Shown here in pieces: positions 61,343-63,034 of a stretch of DNA of 63,034 bases. The notes beneath the pieces were generated by a model. That model was not told where the DNA came from. It saw only the letters and a list, made by a program, of their open reading frames with translations, and did not search any database. Location of the stretch: positions 1 through 63,034 of the forward strand of contig NZ_JAKSYC010000190.1 in assembly GCF_022829585.1 (NCBI RefSeq), read 5' to 3'. This DNA comes from Methylobacterium sp. J-026. Its GTDB lineage: Bacteria; Pseudomonadota; Alphaproteobacteria; Rhizobiales; Beijerinckiaceae. A program made the translations under genes and the position numbers. Each line of letters begins with the position of its first letter. Position 1 is the first letter of the stretch.

Positions 61343-61624
61343 CTACCCGAACACCGCGCTGTGCGAGCCCAACCGGGCCAAGCGCAGCGTCTGCGCATCG
61401 GGCTTTCCGTAGATCAGCACGAGGTCGGGCTTGACGTGGCAATCACGATAGCCGGACCAGTCGCCGCTCAGAGCGTGATCCCGATGGCGCGCGTCCAGCG
61501 GCGCGTCGTTCGCGAGCGTGCGGAGAAGGGGGATCAGCGCGGCGTCGAGGGTGGCAGCGTAACGGCCTTTCAACTCGCGCTTGTAGTCCCGTTTGAACTG
61601 GGTCGAGCGTTCAATCGTCCGCAT
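61343..61624 (-). CDS. yafQ: YafQ-family mRNA interferase toxin
   Basis: A 93-aa RelE-superfamily protein of normal YafQ length. It has STQFKRDYKRELKGRYAATL near the N-terminus and the YafQ-type core DHALSGDWSGYRDCHVKPDLVLIY, with a C-terminal LRLARLGSHSAVF. The catalytic His residues of YafQ (DHxL, CHVKPD, SHS) are all in place, so it looks active. It cleaves mRNA at the ribosome. Its start overlaps the dinJ stop by 14 nt. Confidence 0.92.
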   Translation of the reverse strand: MRTIERSTQFKRDYKRELKGRYAATLDAALIPLLRTLANDAPLDARHRDHALSGDWSGYRDCHVKPDLVLIYGKPDAQTLRLARLGSHSAVFG

Positions 61625-61874
61625 GCAGATCGGCCATCAGGGCGTCCACATCGGCGAAGCGTGTGCCCGTTCCGGTATCGAATTCGGCCAGGGCCGCGCG
61701 CGTCGCCGCGTTCGGTACCTTCACGGCGAACGGAAGACGCTGCTCATCCGCGATCTGCACCATCAGGAGCCTGATCGCATCCGAGATCGAGAGGCCCATC
61801 GCTTCGAGCGCCTTGGCCGCACGGTCCTTCGTGGCAGCATTGATGCGGGCGCGAACTACCGTATCGGTCGCCAT
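61611..61874 (-). CDS. dinJ: DinJ-family antitoxin
   Basis: An 87-aa RelB/DinJ protein from ATG 61874 with AGGAG upstream. The N-terminal ribbon-helix-helix (TVVRARINAATKDRAAKALEAMGLSISDAIRLLM) is followed by a flexible C-terminal half (PFAVKVPNAATRAALAEFD) that would wrap YafQ. Upstream of the yafQ toxin with overlapping ends, as usual. Cotranscription and autorepression by the complex are expected. It lies between the binding-protein gene and the alcohol dehydrogenase. Confidence 0.92.
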   Translation of the reverse strand: MATDTVVRARINAATKDRAAKALEAMGLSISDAIRLLMVQIADEQRLPFAVKVPNAATRAALAEFDTGTGTRFADVDALMADLHADD

Positions 61875-61956
61875 GGCTTCCAGCTCCTGTTGTAGCCTCA
61901 ATGTAGCTACGCGTGGGGCAGATTGCCAGCCTTTGCGGTCCTGGCTTCCCCCGGCC

Positions 61957-63034
61957 TCACCCTGCCCAGACCCGCCGATACAGCGCCACGATCTCGTCGG
62001 CGCTGGGCTCCACCGGGTTGTTGGCGGGAGAGCCGGAGGCCAGTGCCTGGGCCGCCATGGTCGGGAGCAGCGCCTCCCAGCGGGCCGGATCGATCCCGTA
62101 TTCCCGGGGGCCCGGCACGTCGAGGTCGTCGTTAAGCGCCTCGAGCTCCGTCACCAGGGCCGACACCGCTGACCGGTCGTCGCTCTCCGGGCCGGCGATG
62201 CCGATGGCCCGGGCGCAGGCGGCGTAGCGGTCGACGGCGGCCGGCGCCGAGAAGGCCGTGACCGCCGGCAGCAGCATGGCGTTCGAGAGCCCGTGCGCCA
62301 CGTGGAAATGCGCGCCGATCGGCCGGCTCATCCCGTGGACCAGGGCCACGGACGCGTTCGAGAAGGCGATGCCGGCCTGCGTCGCCCCGAGCATCATCGC
62401 CTCGCGCGCCGCCCGGTCGCCGGGATCGGTCCAGACCCGGCGCAGGTTCGGCGCGATCAGCCGCATCGCCTGGAGCGCCAGCCCGTCCGAGAACAGGTTC
62501 GACTTGCGCGAGACGTAGGCCTCGATGGCGTGGGTCAGCGCGTCGATCCCGGTATCGGCTGTCAGCCGCTTGGGCTTGGTCAGCGTCAGCTCGTAATCGA
62601 CGAGCGCCGCCACCGGCAGGTAGGCGAGCCCGATGCAGAGCATCTTCTCGTCCGAGGCCTCGTCGGTGACGATGGTGAAGCGGGTCGCCTCGGAGCCGGT
62701 GCCGGCGGTGGTCGGGATTGCCACGATCGGCAAGCCGGGCTCGTCCTGCTGGCGGGGCGCCTTGTAGTCGCGCATGTGGCCGCCGTGGCGGGCGAGCACC
62801 GCCACCGCCTTGGCGGTGTCCATCGGGCTGCCGCCGCCGAACCCGACCACGCAGTCGAAATCCCCCGCCTGCAGGGCGGCGAGCGCCGCCGCCACGGAGG
62901 CGACCGTCGGATCGGGCACCGTGTCGGCGAACACCGTCGCCCTTGTGCCGGCGCTGGCCAGCCGTTCGAGCAGCGCCTCCACGCGGCCGCTGCCGGCGAG
63001 GTAGGGGTCGGTGACCACGAAGGGCCGCGACAGG
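61957..63034 (-). CDS. Iron-containing alcohol dehydrogenase (5' end outside the window)
   Basis: At least 358 C-terminal residues of a group III alcohol dehydrogenase; the start lies beyond base 63034. Cofactor motif GGGSPMDTAKAVAVL, then PTTAGTGSEATRF, and the metal region TGIDALTHAIEAYVS with Asp and His ligands, followed by VALVHGMSRPIGAHFHVAHGLSNAMLLP-type sequence carrying the other two His ligands. The Arg in GMSRP is common in this subgroup. The likely substrate is a short-chain alcohol or aldehyde; no neighbours specify it. Confidence 0.94.
   Translation of the reverse strand, partial: LSRPFVVTDPYLAGSGRVEALLERLASAGTRATVFADTVPDPTVASVAAALAALQAGDFDCVVGFGGGSPMDTAKAVAVLARHGGHMRDYKAPRQQDEPGLPIVAIPTTAGTGSEATRFTIVTDEASDEKMLCIGLAYLPVAALVDYELTLTKPKRLTADTGIDALTHAIEAYVSRKSNLFSDGLALQAMRLIAPNLRRVWTDPGDRAAREAMMLGATQAGIAFSNASVALVHGMSRPIGAHFHVAHGLSNAMLLPAVTAFSAPAAVDRYAACARAIGIAGPESDDRSAVSALVTELEALNDDLDVPGPREYGIDPARWEALLPTMAAQALASGSPANNPVEPSADEIVALYRRVWAG

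Overview
The window comes from a high-GC alphaproteobacterium, most probably a Methylobacterium or close relative (Hyphomicrobiales). The reasons are the style of the ribosomal and RNA polymerase proteins, a CpaB-CpaF/TadBC pilus cluster of Caulobacter/Rhizobium type, an FtrABCD-type iron system as in Brucella, a hopanoid-type B12/radical-SAM enzyme, DUF1508 and GcrA-like small proteins, and many GC-rich intergenic palindromes. The genus is an inference; no 16S gene is present.

Left part (1-17.1 kb): the end of tuf, a DUF1444 exported protein, tRNA-Trp, secE-nusG, rplK-rplA, then rplJ-rplL-rpoB-rpoC. The usual rplA/rplJ junction is opened by about 3 kb of accessory DNA: a GIY-YIG protein, a 127-nt nested palindrome, an HpnP-like radical-SAM protein and a parDE module whose toxin gene is broken by a 4-bp duplication. 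An intrinsic terminator closes the rplKA unit, and a well-formed sigma70-type promoter with a leader of about 410 nt restarts transcription ahead of rplJ.

Middle part (17-45.7 kb): mostly single housekeeping genes. These are a SleB cell-wall hydrolase, a frameshifted AcuI/YhdH-type reductase, a Gre-factor-like protein, a LysR/wrbA divergent pair, a Sua5-type t6A enzyme, an acyl-CoA dehydrogenase/enoyl-CoA hydratase/SDR operon, a second B12/radical-SAM paralogue, a chemoreceptor, CorA, two RNA methyltransferases (RlmD-like and TlyA), a SodC with an altered zinc ligand, a thioesterase, several small exported proteins, a DEAD-box helicase, tRNA-Leu(GAG), a stand-alone FliN-like protein, lipB and an outer-membrane protein that fuses two beta-barrel families. 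A repeat of 300-400 bp occurs twice here in opposite orientation.

Right part (45.9-63 kb): a four-gene ferrous-iron uptake operon (P19-like FtrA, cupredoxin FtrB, Fe-S membrane protein FtrD, FTR1 permease FtrC) behind an AT-rich control region; a sulfurtransferase; the leftward Tad/Cpa pilus operon cpaB-C-D-E-F-tadB-tadC without pilin or prepilin peptidase next to it; an amino-acid/amide-type ABC binding protein; a YafQ-DinJ toxin-antitoxin pair; and an iron-type alcohol dehydrogenase cut by the window edge.

Nothing here is a wholly unknown multi-gene system. The strongest leads are the disrupted ribosomal junction, the two frameshifted genes, the inverted dispersed repeat, the SodC ligand change and the fused porin.
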